This document shows positions 62,769 through 64,000 of a stretch of 64,000 nt of DNA, piece after piece. How positions within the stretch are numbered: position 1 is the stretch's first letter; the number at the start of each line of letters is the position of its first letter. The notes beneath the pieces are model-generated. The model saw only the letters and a list, made by a program, of their open reading frames with translations, ran no database searches and was not told where the DNA came from. The translations under genes and the position numbers were made by a program. The stretch lies in the NCBI RefSeq assembly GCF_900115295.1, contig NZ_FOVZ01000008.1:1-64000 (forward strand), written 5' to 3'. This DNA comes from Sphingomonas sp. OK281 (GTDB lineage Bacteria; Pseudomonadota; Alphaproteobacteria; Sphingomonadales; Sphingomonadaceae).

Positions 62769-63821
62769 CTAGACGGCGGCGGACACGCCTTTGCCCAGCG
62801 TCCTGAGTTCGGACAGGAGCGTAGGGTTGAGCCGGATTCCATCCTGCCGTGCCCGTTTCAGATTCCGATTTTCGATCTCGCCCGGCAACAGCACAGGTGC
62901 AGCGGCATCGGCGGGCGGGGTCGAATGCAGGATCTCGGCGAAGTCGTTCATCCGTGACGACAGCCAGTTGCTCGATCCTAACCGCTTGGTATCGATCAGC
63001 AGGAAGTAGTGACCGAGATCCTGAGGCTGCTCGGGATTGTCTACCCAGGACTTTACGTGAGTCAGATAGGCCGCCCCCGAGAGGAGCCCCGCGAGCAGAT
63101 CTACGACGAGCGCCAATCCGTATCCCTTGTGCCCACCGATTGGCAGGAGGAACCCGTTGAGCGCCGCGTTCGCGTCGGTCGTCGGCTTGCCCTCCTTGTC
63201 TGTCGCCCATGTGTCGGGAATCGGCTGGCCCGCTGCGGCCGCGTTGCGAATCTTGGCACGCGCTGCAACGCTGACGGCCATGTCCAGGATGATCGGATCG
63301 CCCCCTGGCGTGGGAAAGCCGAAACCGCAGGGGCTGTTGCCAAGGCGCGCCTCCCGCCCGCCCCAGGGAGCGATGGTCGTCGTGGCGTTGCTACCGATGA
63401 GGCTCGCGAATCCTTCCTGTGCTGCAAAGTAGCAATAGGGGGACACCGGGCCAAAGTGATTGCTACCGCGCGCTAGAGCCAATCCGATGCCGGTTTCCGA
63501 TGCGGCTTTCATCGCGGCCCTAAGCGCATGCATGCCAACCAAGGGTCCTACGCCGTTGTCTCCATCGACGCGGACGATGGCCGGAGCCACGGTCTCTACC
63601 GCGATGTTGGGTCGGGCGCTGATCCCATCGATCCGCAAGCGCTCGCCGTACGATATGATCCGCCCAACTCCGTGGGTGCCAAGACCGAACATTTCTGCGA
63701 GCACGAGGACACGTGCCGCTTGCCTCGCGTCGTCGGCGGATAATCCCAGACCTCGGAGCGCAGCGACAGAAATGTCTCGAAGTGCGTCCTCAGTCAGAAC
63801 TTTGCTCTCGATGTCTGTCAT
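62769..63821 (-). CDS. Ldh family (malate/L-lactate type) oxidoreductase
   Basis: This 350-residue NAD(P)-dependent dehydrogenase of the Ldh_2 family contains VLTEDALRDISVAALRGLGL, MFGLGTHGVGRIISYGERL, GIGLALARGSNHFGPVSPYC, NSPCGFGFPTPGGDPIILDM and LPIGGHKGYGLALVVDLLAG. These are the usual landmarks, including SNHFG for cofactor and substrate binding. The family oxidises alpha-hydroxy acids such as malate, lactate, ureidoglycolate or 2,3-diketogulonate, and I cannot choose among them. It is the first gene of the minus-strand operon and diverges from the LysR-like gene at the window edge. Confidence 0.85.
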   Translation of the reverse strand: MTDIESKVLTEDALRDISVAALRGLGLSADDARQAARVLVLAEMFGLGTHGVGRIISYGERLRIDGISARPNIAVETVAPAIVRVDGDNGVGPLVGMHALRAAMKAASETGIGLALARGSNHFGPVSPYCYFAAQEGFASLIGSNATTTIAPWGGREARLGNSPCGFGFPTPGGDPIILDMAVSVAARAKIRNAAAAGQPIPDTWATDKEGKPTTDANAALNGFLLPIGGHKGYGLALVVDLLAGLLSGAAYLTHVKSWVDNPEQPQDLGHYFLLIDTKRLGSSNWLSSRMNDFAEILHSTPPADAAAPVLLPGEIENRNLKRARQDGIRLNPTLLSELRTLGKGVSAAV

Positions 63822-63961
63822 GGCGTCGGGCTCTCCATCTTCGACATGCCTCGTCGCGGCTCCGCGTCGGCAAATCTGATTTAATGTGAGCCTGTCCTAC
63901 CGGTTTGACCTGGCCGGAAAAGCTAGGCAAAGCCGCTTTCAAAGCTCAGGAAACCTGTTCA
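63822..63961. other. divergent promoter region, LysR gene versus operon
   Basis: These 140 bases between the minus-strand Ldh operon and the plus-strand LysR-like gene should hold both promoters and a LysR binding site. An AT-richer stretch (AAATCTGATTTAATGTGAG, near 63872-63890) may contain a promoter. I see no clear symmetric operator. Confidence 0.35.
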
Positions 63962-64000
63962 GTGGATACCCAATTCCTCGCTGGCTTCGTGGCGTTCGCC
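63962..64000 (+). CDS. LysR-family regulator, N-terminal start only
   Basis: The window ends 13 codons into a frame beginning at a GTG, MDTQFLAGFVAFA. This looks like the first helix of LysR-type regulators (MDTRFLxSFVAV). AGGAA lies about 10 bases upstream. A divergent LysR gene next to a catabolic operon is a common layout, so it is the likely regulator of the dehydrogenase/transporter/lactonase genes. The protein cannot be checked further here. Confidence 0.5.
   Translation, partial: MDTQFLAGFVAFA

Noticed and set aside
1..64000. CRISPR arrays, tRNA or rRNA genes, prophage or defence islands
   Set aside because: No regularly spaced repeats, cloverleaf-like sequences, structural phage genes or recognisable defence proteins were seen.

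Overview
The window looks like chromosomal DNA of a sphingomonad-type alphaproteobacterium (Sphingomonas or a close relative). The evidence is moderately high GC, two TonB-dependent receptors of the Xanthomonas/Caulobacter class, MHYT/GGDEF/EAL and BLUF signalling proteins, an apparent EcfG-type general stress promoter, and a carbohydrate locus organised around TonB receptors and ROK/LacI regulators. No rRNA, tRNA or CRISPR array was seen.

Region 1 (1-19 kb) is a stress and membrane-physiology block. It starts with an IS21 transposase remnant and a spore-photoproduct-lyase-family radical SAM protein. Next come an epoxide hydrolase fused to a DUF4336 domain, an AI-2E-type permease, and the domain families DUF4142, DUF3597, DUF937, YihY/BrkB, YflT/CsbD, OmpA and YciE-like ferritin. 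Two cation/proton antiporters are intact. Two antiporter/exchanger remnants, an interspersed intergenic repeat and several hairpin terminators show local gene loss and duplication. Possible stress sigma promoters precede several of these genes.

Region 2 (15-23 kb) is rich in cyclic-di-GMP genes. A PAS-GGDEF-EAL protein overlaps a BLUF blue-light sensor gene, and a membrane diguanylate cyclase converges on, and overlaps, an MHYT-PAS-GGDEF-EAL protein. A frameshifted dienelactone hydrolase follows.

Region 3 (23.9-51.4 kb) is the centrepiece, a glycan-utilisation locus. A ROK repressor, two paralogous TonB receptors and an esterase lie on the minus strand. On the plus strand are three secreted glycoside hydrolase family 2 paralogs of about 1150 residues, each with an N-terminal LamG-like domain. 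Interleaved with them are a ROK sugar kinase, a second ROK regulator, a gluconate-family permease, mannonate dehydratase, mannose-6-phosphate isomerase, a LacI regulator and a FucP-like sugar transporter. A near-identical palindrome with arms TTATTCAAT and ATTGAATAA lies upstream of both receptor genes, and one copy also faces the first GH2 gene. The inferred logic is uptake of oligosaccharide by the receptors, periplasmic trimming by the GH2 enzymes, hexose import, and kinase plus isomerase feeding mannose into fructose 6-phosphate, with a side branch for aldonates. Beta-mannosides are the best guess for substrate, but this is inference.

Region 4 (51.4-64 kb) is mosaic. It holds a decayed IS3 element, a CocE/NonD hydrolase, an esterase pseudogene truncated beside an intact IS5 element, and a minus-strand operon of Ldh-type dehydrogenase, ACS-family MFS transporter, lactonase, OprO/P porin and solute-binding-like protein. 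A divergent LysR-like gene begins at the right edge. The operon probably handles an organic acid or lactone.
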